From positions 1-5,079 of the forward strand of contig JAILQA010000301.1 of the NCBI GenBank assembly GCA_024699205.1: 5,079 nt of DNA. The letters are read 5' to 3'. The DNA is from Treponema sp. (lineage in GTDB: Bacteria; Spirochaetota; Spirochaetia; Treponematales; Treponemataceae). The notes under the pieces were generated by a model, which searched no databases, was not told where the DNA came from, and saw nothing but the letters and a program-made list of their open reading frames with translations. This document shows positions 1-4,854 of this stretch, piece by piece; the first letter of the stretch is position 1; each line of letters begins with the position of its first letter. A program made the translations under genes and the position numbers.

Positions 1-708
1 AGTAAAATCCTCCAGAGAACCATCCAGTGTGATTTCATTATCTTCAAGACCTAAAAAAAGACAAAAATTTTTTATTGCATTTTTGAACTCAAGTTCTTGA
101 GCCTTTAAGTCCGGTCTTAATTTTTCATAAGCTACCTTACTTGAAAGATATTCAAGTTCAGAAAGAGTTCCTTTTTTATATTGTTCTTCATTCTGCTCTG
201 CCTGATTTTTTGCATTTTCAAGATTTTCTTTTGCAAAATCAAGATTTTGTTTTGCAAGAAGCAAAGAAAAATATGTTTCTTTTACCTGCAAAAGGATTTC
301 GGACACTGCCTGTTCAAAAGATATCCCGGCTGCTTCGTAATCAAGTTTTGTTTTTTCCATGGAGGCAAAAAAATCTGATGGTATTGAAAAAGAAATTTTT
401 CCTTCTATTCCAAAATTATTCTGAAGGCTTGTTTCTGTTTTATTTTTTCCTATGTCTGGCAACGCAGCTTCATCATTAGCAGAAACTGAAAGGGAAGGAA
501 GAATACTGTTCCATGAATGTTCCGAAGCTCTCTTTGCTGTATCAAGTAAAAGTTTTTCCCGTTTAATTGAAACATTGTTTTTTACAGCAAGATTTAATGC
601 TTCCTCAAGTGAAATGGATTTTACAGTAATAATTCCTGTGTTATCCTGCGCAAAAGAAGGACCCGCAAAAATTGTTAAAATTGTAAAAAATAAAAGTCTT
701 TTATACAT
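1..708 (-). CDS. TolC-family outer-membrane efflux protein, N-terminal 236 residues (3' end outside window)
   Basis: The reading frame is open from an ATG at 708 down to base 1 with no stop, so the C-terminal half lies outside; TolC proteins are usually 420-480 residues. AGGAG at 716-720, 7 bases before the ATG, supports the start. Residues 1-20 are a typical Sec signal peptide (Lys/Arg, hydrophobic core, cleavage near SFA-Q). Then come SLEEAL at 33-38 followed by an amphipathic helix, a W-N-x-x-LPSLSVS stretch near 66-76, a second short beta segment around 100-110, and a long Glu/Lys/Gln-rich heptad helix from about 115 to 218. This is the helix-strand-strand-helix order of one OEP repeat of TolC. 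By family knowledge the protein forms a trimeric outer-membrane channel serving an RND, ABC or MFS pump; the pump genes would be expected downstream, beyond base 1. It follows a two-component system on the same strand and shares a putative operator with it. The TolC fold is clear; the exported substrate cannot be told. Confidence 0.88.
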   Translation of the reverse strand, partial: MYKRLLFFTILTIFAGPSFAQDNTGIITVKSISLEEALNLAVKNNVSIKREKLLLDTAKRASEHSWNSILPSLSVSANDEAALPDIGKNKTETSLQNNFGIEGKISFSIPSDFFASMEKTKLDYEAAGISFEQAVSEILLQVKETYFSLLLAKQNLDFAKENLENAKNQAEQNEEQYKKGTLSELEYLSSKVAYEKLRPDLKAQELEFKNAIKNFCLFLGLEDNEITLDGSLEDFT

Positions 709-746
709 AAAAAAACTCCTTAAGCTTTGATATTCATTTCTGAGTA

Positions 747-775
747 TCTATAGCTTACAGGAGCTTCTTTTAATT
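747..775 (-). promoter_or_regulatory. Putative promoter of the TolC-family gene
   Basis: On the minus strand TATAGA (752 to 747) is a reasonable -10 box, with transcription predicted to start near 740 and a leader of about 30 bases. The hexamer 17 bases upstream (775 to 770, AATTAA) is a poor -35 box. A weak -35 with a repeat block just upstream (783-805) is the usual design of an activator-dependent promoter. The box assignment is by eye only. Confidence 0.4.
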
Positions 776-782
776 TAAATTG

Positions 783-805
783 AAAGAACCTTTCTAAAAC
801 CTTAA
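783..805 (-). promoter_or_regulatory. Putative response-regulator binding site upstream of the efflux gene
   Basis: Read on the minus strand this 23-bp block contains AAGGTT-N5-AAGGTT, two direct hexamers with an 11-bp period. It matches the block at 2646-2668 at 21 of 23 positions, and the two differences lie in the spacer. It ends 74 bp before the efflux start codon and 30 bp before the proposed -10 box. Tandem half-sites spaced 10-11 bp are typical for OmpR/PhoB regulators, which bind head to tail. A short dyad (GAAAG-AAC-CTTTC, 782-794) overlaps it and is an alternative reading of the site. Binding by the neighbouring regulator is inferred. Confidence 0.6.
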
Positions 806-818
806 TTTTTATCGATTT

Positions 819-1895
819 TTACAATATTACAATAAAAGCTTTTGTATATCCTTCTGGAACATCTCCTCCATTTTGTACAAAACGTAACTCTCCACCGTGT
901 TTTTTTACAATTTTTGAAGCAAGAGAAAGTCCAAGACCGCTTCCATTTGAGCTTCGTCGGGATGAGTCCCCACTGACAAAAGGCGTAAAAAGCTTTTCTT
1001 CAAGTTCTTGCGGTAATCTATCTCCAGAATCGGCAATCAAAAGCTGCCCGTCATTTTTCATGCAGACAAAAACGCGTATTCCATCAGGATTATGCTTAAT
1101 TACATTATTCAGAAGATTTGTGTATACGCGCGAAAGTTCAAGCTTGTCCACATTTTTTATTACCGGATTATCTGGGATTTCAATTTCAAGCTGGATTTTT
1201 TTCTCTTCATATTCAGTGTAAAGTTCGGCAATACAGTTTCGTAATATTTCAGCAATATCTACCAGTTCAAAGTGCAAGTGGTTTTCTGAGCTTTCAAGTT
1301 TAACGTATTCAAAAAGGCGATCAATCAAATCATTCATTTTAACCGCTTTAGAATTGATGGTTGAAATATATTCATGCTGCTTTACTTTATCTTCAATTAT
1401 GACGTCCGAAAGTGCCTTTGAAAAACCGATGATGCTGGTTATTGGGGTTTTTAGATCATGTGCCATATTTGCAAAAAGAAGAATACGTTCATTTTCAGCA
1501 TTCTTTTTTATTTTTTCTGCGGCTTCTAATTTTTTTGACATTGAATTAAAAGCATCTTTAATTTGATCAAATTCATTTTTTGAATTAAAGCTGATTTGTT
1601 CATCATATTTTCCGTCTGCAATTTTATTCAGCGATGTAATTATTTTTTGAACCGGTTTATCTACATGATTAATCAGAAAATTCAAAAACGGAATATTCAT
1701 CAAAACAAGAATAACAGCTTGTACCAGATTGCAGATTAAATAAACTTTATAAGGAAATTCAATGCCTCTTTTTTCTTCCAGATAATAAAGCGTCTCATCA
1801 AGTGCAGAGGCAATCAGCATCCAGATAAGCAGACCGATAATCATATAAATAAAAATCTGATATTTTAATTTTTTTTGTTTATTATTTCTATTCAT
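819..1895 (-). CDS. Membrane sensor histidine kinase (HAMP-HisKA-HATPase) of a two-component system
   Basis: Predicted 358 residues from the ATG at 1895, chosen because GGAGA (1902-1906) sits 6 bases upstream; a longer open frame from a TTG at 1955 lies inside the regulator gene and adds a poor N-terminus. Layout: TM1 about 13-32, an outer loop of only about 18 residues, TM2 about 51-76, a HAMP linker about 77-128, a HisKA dimerisation helix with the phospho-acceptor His146 in AHDLKTP, and a HATPase domain about 215-358. ATP-site motifs are visible: N box around NLLNN at 260-264, G1 box DSG at 289-291, and the G2 box GSGLGL at 318-323. The protein should autophosphorylate on His146 and pass the phosphate to Asp52 of the regulator encoded just upstream; the two genes overlap by 8 bp (1888-1895), implying coupled translation. 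The tiny outer loop suggests sensing within the membrane or through a partner protein. The stimulus is unknown; the efflux gene next door suggests a toxic compound or envelope stress. Confidence 0.93.
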   Translation of the reverse strand: MNRNNKQKKLKYQIFIYMIIGLLIWMLIASALDETLYYLEEKRGIEFPYKVYLICNLVQAVILVLMNIPFLNFLINHVDKPVQKIITSLNKIADGKYDEQISFNSKNEFDQIKDAFNSMSKKLEAAEKIKKNAENERILLFANMAHDLKTPITSIIGFSKALSDVIIEDKVKQHEYISTINSKAVKMNDLIDRLFEYVKLESSENHLHFELVDIAEILRNCIAELYTEYEEKKIQLEIEIPDNPVIKNVDKLELSRVYTNLLNNVIKHNPDGIRVFVCMKNDGQLLIADSGDRLPQELEEKLFTPFVSGDSSRRSSNGSGLGLSLASKIVKKHGGELRFVQNGGDVPEGYTKAFIVIL

Positions 1896-2568
1896 CCTGA
1901 ATCTCCAGTCTATATCCAAGTCCACGAATATTTTTAATCCAGCCTTCACCGCCAAGCTTTGTTCTGAGCTTGCTGAGAGTTACCATAATACTATTATCTT
2001 CTACATAAGTATTTTCTCCCCAGCCTGCCGCACTGATTTGGGTCTTTGTAAAAACGCGGTTGGGATTTGTCATAAAAAGTTGAAGAACCTTGAATTCTGT
2101 AGATGTAATTATTACTTCTTTACCATTTTTAAGAAGCTGGCATTTATCTGCATCCAGTTCCAGACAGCCTGCTTTTATTACTGGTTGAACTGCTGTACTG
2201 GACGTAGACTGATATCTGCGAATATTTGCCTTTACCCGGGCACATAGTTCAAGCGGATCAAAAGGTTTTGTAACATAATCATCAGCTCCCATGTCAAGAC
2301 TAAGCACTTTGTCAGAAGAAGCTACACGGGCTGTAAGCATAATAACAGGAATATTTGATTTTTCACGGATTTTTTTTAGCAATTGAAATCCATTAAGCTC
2401 AGGCATCATCACATCAAGAATTGCGCAGTCAAGTTTTTCTGTACTTGCAATTCCGAGTGCAGTGATGCCATCTCTTGCAGTAAAAATTTCAAATCCGTCT
2501 TTTTCAAGATATAGCTGCAGAAGTTCTAAAACCTCAACTTCATCATCTGCTAAAAGTATTTTATGCAT
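1888..2568 (-). CDS. OmpR/PhoB-family response regulator (two-component system)
   Basis: A complete 226-residue protein, normal length for the family. The receiver domain (1-118) has the acidic pair Asp8/Asp9, phospho-acceptor Asp52 in AILDVMMP, Thr79 in the MLTA strand and Lys101 in the VTKPF motif. A linker (about 119-130, Ser/Thr-rich) leads to a winged-helix DNA-binding domain (131-224) with the STEFKVLQLF helix, the recognition helix near VTLSKLRTKL and the terminal IRGLGYRLE hairpin. AGAGG at 2574-2578, 5 bases before the ATG, supports the start. First gene of an operon with the overlapping kinase gene. Two copies of a tandem-hexamer block, one upstream of this gene (2646-2668) and one upstream of the TolC-family gene (783-805), are the likely targets, so autoregulation plus control of efflux is inferred. 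All residues needed for phosphorylation are present. It resembles VanR/BaeR-type regulators in sequence style, but a specific orthologue cannot be named. Confidence 0.95.
   Translation of the reverse strand: MHKILLADDEVEVLELLQLYLEKDGFEIFTARDGITALGIASTEKLDCAILDVMMPELNGFQLLKKIREKSNIPVIMLTARVASSDKVLSLDMGADDYVTKPFDPLELCARVKANIRRYQSTSSTAVQPVIKAGCLELDADKCQLLKNGKEVIITSTEFKVLQLFMTNPNRVFTKTQISAAGWGENTYVEDNSIMVTLSKLRTKLGGEGWIKNIRGLGYRLEIQDE
1902..1906 (-). promoter_or_regulatory. Ribosome binding site deciding the kinase start
   Basis: Minus-strand GGAGA lies inside the 3' end of the regulator gene, 6 bases before the ATG at 1895. It favours that start over the TTG at 1955 and fits translational coupling, because the regulator stop codon (1890-1888) falls just inside the kinase gene. 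Confidence 0.7.
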
Positions 2569-2613
2569 AAGTACCTCTAGGCAAGTATAAATTTACTCAT
2601 TTATCCAATTATC

Positions 2614-2642
2614 ATTATAACATAATAGTTCTTAAATTTTTA
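2614..2642 (-). promoter_or_regulatory. Putative promoter of the two-component operon
   Basis: On the minus strand a perfect TATAAT (2619 to 2614) gives a predicted start near 2607 and a leader of about 38 bases. The hexamer 17 bases upstream (2642 to 2637, TAAAAA) is not a good -35 box. The tandem-hexamer block 2646-2668 sits directly upstream, suggesting help from an activator, most simply the operon's own response regulator. Confidence 0.5.
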
Positions 2643-2645
2643 TAA

Positions 2646-2668
2646 AAAGAACCTTTCTGTAACCTTAA
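2646..2668 (-). promoter_or_regulatory. Putative response-regulator binding site upstream of its own operon
   Basis: On the minus strand it contains AAGGTT-N5-AAGGTT with an 11-bp period, matching 783-805 at 21 of 23 bases. It ends 77 bp before the regulator ATG and 26 bp before the TATAAT box, nearly the same geometry as at the efflux gene. Orientation relative to the controlled gene is also the same. This supports one regulator acting at both promoters. The divergent transporter promoter begins 46 bp away on the other side, so an effect there cannot be excluded. Confidence 0.6.
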
Positions 2669-2675
2669 AAATATC

Positions 2676-2708
2676 AGCTAATTTGAACAGCTAACTCGAG
2701 CTAAATCG
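2676..2708 (+). repeat. Three short direct repeats upstream of the ZIP promoter
   Basis: Decamers starting AGCTAA and ending in G occur at 2676-2685, 2689-2698 and 2699-2708; the last two are adjacent and differ at one base (AGCTAACTCG / AGCTAAATCG). They end 5 bp before the -35 box of the ZIP transporter promoter. A regulator site is possible, but short repeats like this can arise by chance in AT-rich spacers. Confidence 0.4.
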
Positions 2709-2725
2709 AACTCTTGCCCTGAGTT
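2709..2725 (+). promoter_or_regulatory. Inverted repeat overlapping the -35 box, possible metal-regulator operator
   Basis: AACTC-N7-GAGTT has 5-bp perfect arms whose centre covers the TTGCCC -35 box of the transporter gene. A protein bound here would block RNA polymerase. Metal transporter genes are commonly repressed by metal-sensing Fur/Zur or DtxR-family proteins, but the short arms do not identify a family and no such regulator is encoded in the window. Confidence 0.35.
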
Positions 2726-2742
2726 ATCCCATACATTATAAT
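2714..2742 (+). promoter_or_regulatory. Sigma-70-type promoter of the ZIP transporter gene
   Basis: TTGCCC (2714-2719), a 17-bp spacer, then a perfect TATAAT (2737-2742). Predicted transcription start is near 2749, which leaves a very short leader of about 13 bases containing the ribosome site AGAGG at 2751-2755. The good spacing and -10 box make this convincing without an activator. Confidence 0.65.
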
Positions 2743-2761
2743 TAAATTACAGAGGTCAGAT

Positions 2762-3541
2762 ATGATTGGTATTATTGCAAAAGGCTTGTTGATTCCTTTC
2801 CTTGGAACTTCACTTGGTTCAGCTATGGTTTTCTTTATGAAAAAGGATCTGGATGTACGCGTTCAAAAAATACTTTCTGGTTTTGCCGCTGGAGTTATGA
2901 TTGCGGCTTCTGTCTGGAGTCTTCTTATTCCTTCTATGGAAATGTCAGCAGACCGCGGAAAACTTGCTTTTATTCCAGCGGCTGTCGGCTTTTGTCTTGG
3001 AATGATTTTTCTTTTAATTCTTGATAAAACTGTTCCTCATATGCACTTAGACGAGACTGAAGAAGGTATTAAAAGCAAACTTCAAAAAACTACAATGATG
3101 GTGCTTGCTGTAACTCTTCATAATATCCCGGAAGGAATGGCTGTCGGTATTTTATATGCAGGCTGGGCTTCTGGTTCTGCACAAATTACGGAAGCTGGCG
3201 CTCTTTCTCTTGCCCTCGGTATAGCAATTCAAAACTTTCCTGAAGGAGCAATAATTTCTATGCCTCTTCATTCCCGCGGCTTATCAAAAGCAAAATCCTG
3301 CTGGTATGGAATCTTATCTGGAATTGTAGAACCAATTGCTGGTTTGCTCACAATTCTTTTGGCAAGTCTTGTAATGCCAGTGCTTCCATATTTCTTAAGT
3401 TTTGCTGCCGGTGCCATGATTTATGTTGTCGTAGAAGAGCTTGTTCCAGAAATGGCAGAAGGCGAACATTCAAACTGGGGAACAATAGCCTTTATGATGG
3501 GCTTTGTACTCATGATGATTCTGGATGTCGCTTTAGGCTAA
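2762..3541 (+). CDS. ZIP-family divalent metal transporter (GufA/ZupT-like)
   Basis: A 259-residue, very hydrophobic protein with about eight predicted membrane helices (near 3-25, 35-56, 68-88, 110-133, 145-168, 180-203, 207-229, 238-257), the normal ZIP topology and length for bacterial members. The two signature motifs are intact: HNIPEG (120-125) in helix 4 and QNFPEG (157-162) in helix 5, whose His, Asn and Glu side chains line the metal site; EELVPE (225-230) is a further conserved acidic segment. The usual His-rich loop between helices 3 and 4 is reduced to a short HMHLDETEEG stretch. By family knowledge it would import Zn2+, possibly Fe2+ or Mn2+, across the inner membrane; sequence alone does not settle the metal. 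The ATG at 2762 follows AGAGG with 6 bases between. It is a single-gene unit, divergent from the two-component operon and ending 20 bp from a convergent gene. Confidence 0.93.
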   Translation: MIGIIAKGLLIPFLGTSLGSAMVFFMKKDLDVRVQKILSGFAAGVMIAASVWSLLIPSMEMSADRGKLAFIPAAVGFCLGMIFLLILDKTVPHMHLDETEEGIKSKLQKTTMMVLAVTLHNIPEGMAVGILYAGWASGSAQITEAGALSLALGIAIQNFPEGAIISMPLHSRGLSKAKSCWYGILSGIVEPIAGLLTILLASLVMPVLPYFLSFAAGAMIYVVVEELVPEMAEGEHSNWGTIAFMMGFVLMMILDVALG

Positions 3542-3561
3542 TGAAAAGTCTGGCTCTATGA

Positions 3562-4104
3562 TTATTCCTTTGATTTTAAATAAAAAGTGTAATCAACTTT
3601 CCAGGGCCTTGAGTCGGGGATTGTTACAAGGTAATAGCCATCCCCAGGCATTCCTTTTATTAAAAGAACATTATCATAACTTATTTCTGCCTGACTAATC
3701 TGATAGGTTTCAGAGTTTGCTGGGCAAGTAACTTTTATTGTTCCTGAAAAAATTCCGTTTTGCGCCATGTTGGAGCGGGTAAGTATTTCTCCGTCAAAAA
3801 TCCAGCCGTCTTCGTCGCAGTAATTTGTATAACGCAAAGTAACAAGTGCACCAGCACCTTTTATCTGCACATCATAAAAAATGGTTCCTGAAATCTTTCC
3901 CTTTACAGTTTCTGTTCCAACCTTTGCAAGCGGACTTTTTTTATTCATATAGGTAAGCTTTGTCTGAGTATCATTAAATTTCTTAAAAAAGGTTAGGGTA
4001 TAAGCTTCTATTTCTTTTTGAGATAATCCGTTCGGAGCTGCAAATAAATGAGAAAAACATGCAATAAACAAGAAGGTTAGCAAAATACAAAAATACTTCT
4101 TCAT
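3562..4104 (-). CDS. Small exported protein of unknown function
   Basis: Predicted 180 residues from the ATG at 4104. This start is chosen because it opens directly on a signal peptide: MKK, a hydrophobic run to about residue 22, then Ala-Ala-Pro as a probable signal-peptidase I site. The frame extends upstream to a TTG at 4218, but that adds 38 residues overlapping the PadR promoter and is not credible. No good ribosome site precedes 4104, so the start is less certain than its neighbours. Cys16 in the LFIAC context could be a loose spirochaete-type lipobox, making a lipoprotein an alternative. The mature part has a short helical N-terminus (about 28-55), then a Gly/Thr/aromatic-rich segment with alternating hydrophobics that looks beta-stranded, and two cysteines (96 and 127) that could form a disulfide. 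I recognise no known family or catalytic motif. It converges with the ZIP gene (20 bp apart) and diverges from the PadR gene; a functional link to either is not shown. Confidence 0.75.
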   Translation of the reverse strand: MKKYFCILLTFLFIACFSHLFAAPNGLSQKEIEAYTLTFFKKFNDTQTKLTYMNKKSPLAKVGTETVKGKISGTIFYDVQIKGAGALVTLRYTNYCDEDGWIFDGEILTRSNMAQNGIFSGTIKVTCPANSETYQISQAEISYDNVLLIKGMPGDGYYLVTIPDSRPWKVDYTFYLKSKE

Positions 4105-4202
4105 AAGAAAAGAGTAATTTATAAAATCTGACTTGTAAAGAAATATTTTCAAGAATAATTTAGTGCCTGCTAAAATTATAATAAAAATACAAGAGTCTCG
4201 TG

Positions 4203-4231
4203 TTGACATATTCCACAAGTGGAATTATAAT
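4203..4231 (+). promoter_or_regulatory. Consensus sigma-70 promoter of the PadR-flavoprotein operon
   Basis: TTGACA (4203-4208), a spacer of exactly 17 bp (4209-4225), then TATAAT (4226-4231): a full match to the consensus. Predicted transcription start is near 4238, giving a leader of about 40 bases. Such a strong promoter would be expected to run constantly unless repressed, and a palindrome fills its spacer. Confidence 0.85.
4210..4225 (+). promoter_or_regulatory. Operator palindrome 1, between -35 and -10 of the PadR promoter
   Basis: ATTCCAC-AA-GTGGAAT is a perfect inverted repeat with 7-bp arms occupying 16 of the 17 spacer bases. A bound dimer would cover both promoter boxes. PadR proteins often repress their own genes through inverted repeats at the promoter, so the PadR encoded immediately downstream is the obvious binder; this is inference from position. 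Confidence 0.72.
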
Positions 4232-4236
4232 TGAAA

Positions 4237-4258
4237 TATATTCAACAAGTGGAATATA
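4237..4258 (+). promoter_or_regulatory. Operator palindrome 2, at the predicted transcription start
   Basis: A 22-bp imperfect palindrome with 9 of 11 base pairs matching, outer arms TATATTC and GAATATA, and the same ACAAGTGGAAT core as copy 1. The centres of the two copies are 30 bp apart, close to three helical turns, so two dimers would bind nearly the same face. It covers the predicted start site and early leader. Confidence 0.68.
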
Positions 4259-4266
4259 AACAAAGC

Positions 4267-4273
4267 AAAGGAG
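4267..4273 (+). promoter_or_regulatory. Ribosome binding site deciding the PadR start
   Basis: AAAGGAG lies 5 bases before the ATG at 4279. It rules in this start over the upstream in-frame TTG at 4231, whose first base belongs to the -10 box. Confidence 0.85.
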
Positions 4274-4278
4274 ATGAT

Positions 4279-4854
4279 ATGCTGAAACACGGGATTCTGG
4301 GACTTTTGAATTACGGAAATATGACCGGCTATGAAATTATGATTGTTTTCCGCGATTCCCTTTCTTATTTCTGGCAGGCTCAGACAAGTCAGATTTACCG
4401 GGAATTACAGGTGCTGGAAAAAAACGGCTGGATTCAATCCAATCATATTGAGCAGAATAACAAGCCAGATAAAAATCTTTTATCAATAACAGATGTCGGT
4501 AGAAAAGAACTGAAAAAATGGCTTAAGCAAGATGAAAGCAAAGGCATTATAAGAAATCAGCTTCTTTTGAAAACTTTTTTTAGAGGGGAGTGCAGTATTG
4601 ATGAAAATATCGAATATTTCAAATCAATTCCAAAGAATGAACAAGTTTTCCCCGATGGAACAAATGAGCTTATAGAAAAAAATCGTAAATATCAACAGGG
4701 CATAGGAGATCCTTTGAAAGCCTTGTACTGGAAGTTTACGGTTGATTTTGGTCTTATGTATGAAAAAATGCTTAAAGATTGGTGCCAAAATTGCCTTCAT
4801 GAGCTTGAAAACATAAAAAATGCAGGAGATAAAAATGAAAATATTATTGATTAA
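4279..4854 (+). CDS. PadR-family transcriptional regulator
   Basis: Predicted 191 residues from the ATG at 4279. The N-terminal winged helix (about 1-82) shows the PadR pattern: MLKHGILGLLNYGNMTGYEI opening, a helix ending in FWQAQTSQIYRELQVLEKNGWI (the turn and recognition helix), and a beta wing leading to LLSITDVGRKELKKWL. The C-terminal half (about 90-182) is helical, with the LLLKTFF and YWKFTVDFGLMYEKML segments of the Vir_act_alpha_C-type dimerisation domain, so it belongs to the longer PadR subfamily. PadR proteins act as dimers, usually repressors released by a small ligand. Two palindromes in its own promoter are the expected targets. Cysteines lie at 105, 169 and 172; the last two form a CxxC near the C-terminus. 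The gene overlaps the downstream flavoprotein gene by 20 bp, so the two are co-transcribed and probably coupled. The inducer is unknown. Confidence 0.93.
   Translation: MLKHGILGLLNYGNMTGYEIMIVFRDSLSYFWQAQTSQIYRELQVLEKNGWIQSNHIEQNNKPDKNLLSITDVGRKELKKWLKQDESKGIIRNQLLLKTFFRGECSIDENIEYFKSIPKNEQVFPDGTNELIEKNRKYQQGIGDPLKALYWKFTVDFGLMYEKMLKDWCQNCLHELENIKNAGDKNENIID
4824..4828 (+). promoter_or_regulatory. Ribosome binding site of the flavoprotein gene
   Basis: AGGAG inside the 3' end of the PadR gene, 6 bases before the ATG at 4835. It supports the overlapping start and direct translation of the second cistron. Confidence 0.8.

Noticed and set aside
141..730. Plus-strand open frames of 65-112 codons across this stretch
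   Set aside because: They lie antisense to the TolC-family gene, which has a signal peptide, ribosome site and OEP pattern; the plus-strand translations are Phe-rich and featureless.
806..818. T-rich stretch with ATCGAT after the kinase gene as an intrinsic terminator
   Set aside because: The only dyad is the 6-bp ATCGAT, too short for a stable stem, so read-through into the efflux gene remains possible.
1118..1566. Two plus-strand open frames inside the kinase gene
   Set aside because: Antisense shadows of the HisKA/HATPase region; no ribosome site and no sensible protein pattern.
1896..1955. Longer kinase start at the TTG 1955
   Set aside because: It would overlap the regulator gene by 68 bp, lacks a ribosome site and adds 20 residues without a role; the ATG at 1895 has a good site.
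2083..2091. AAGAACCTT inside the regulator gene as a third operator copy
   Set aside because: Only one half-site is present, with no second hexamer 11 bp away, and it lies in conserved coding sequence; best explained by chance.
2038..2247. Plus-strand open frame inside the response regulator gene
   Set aside because: Antisense shadow of the winged-helix region with unlikely composition.
3542..3561. Possible bidirectional terminator between the convergent ZIP and exported-protein genes
   Set aside because: The 20-bp gap and its flanks show no GC-rich hairpin followed by a T run; termination may occur inside a neighbouring gene or by Rho.
4231..4278. Longer PadR start at TTG 4231
   Set aside because: The TTG starts within the TATAAT box and the region is the second palindrome; the ATG at 4279 has AAAGGAG and gives the family's normal N-terminus.
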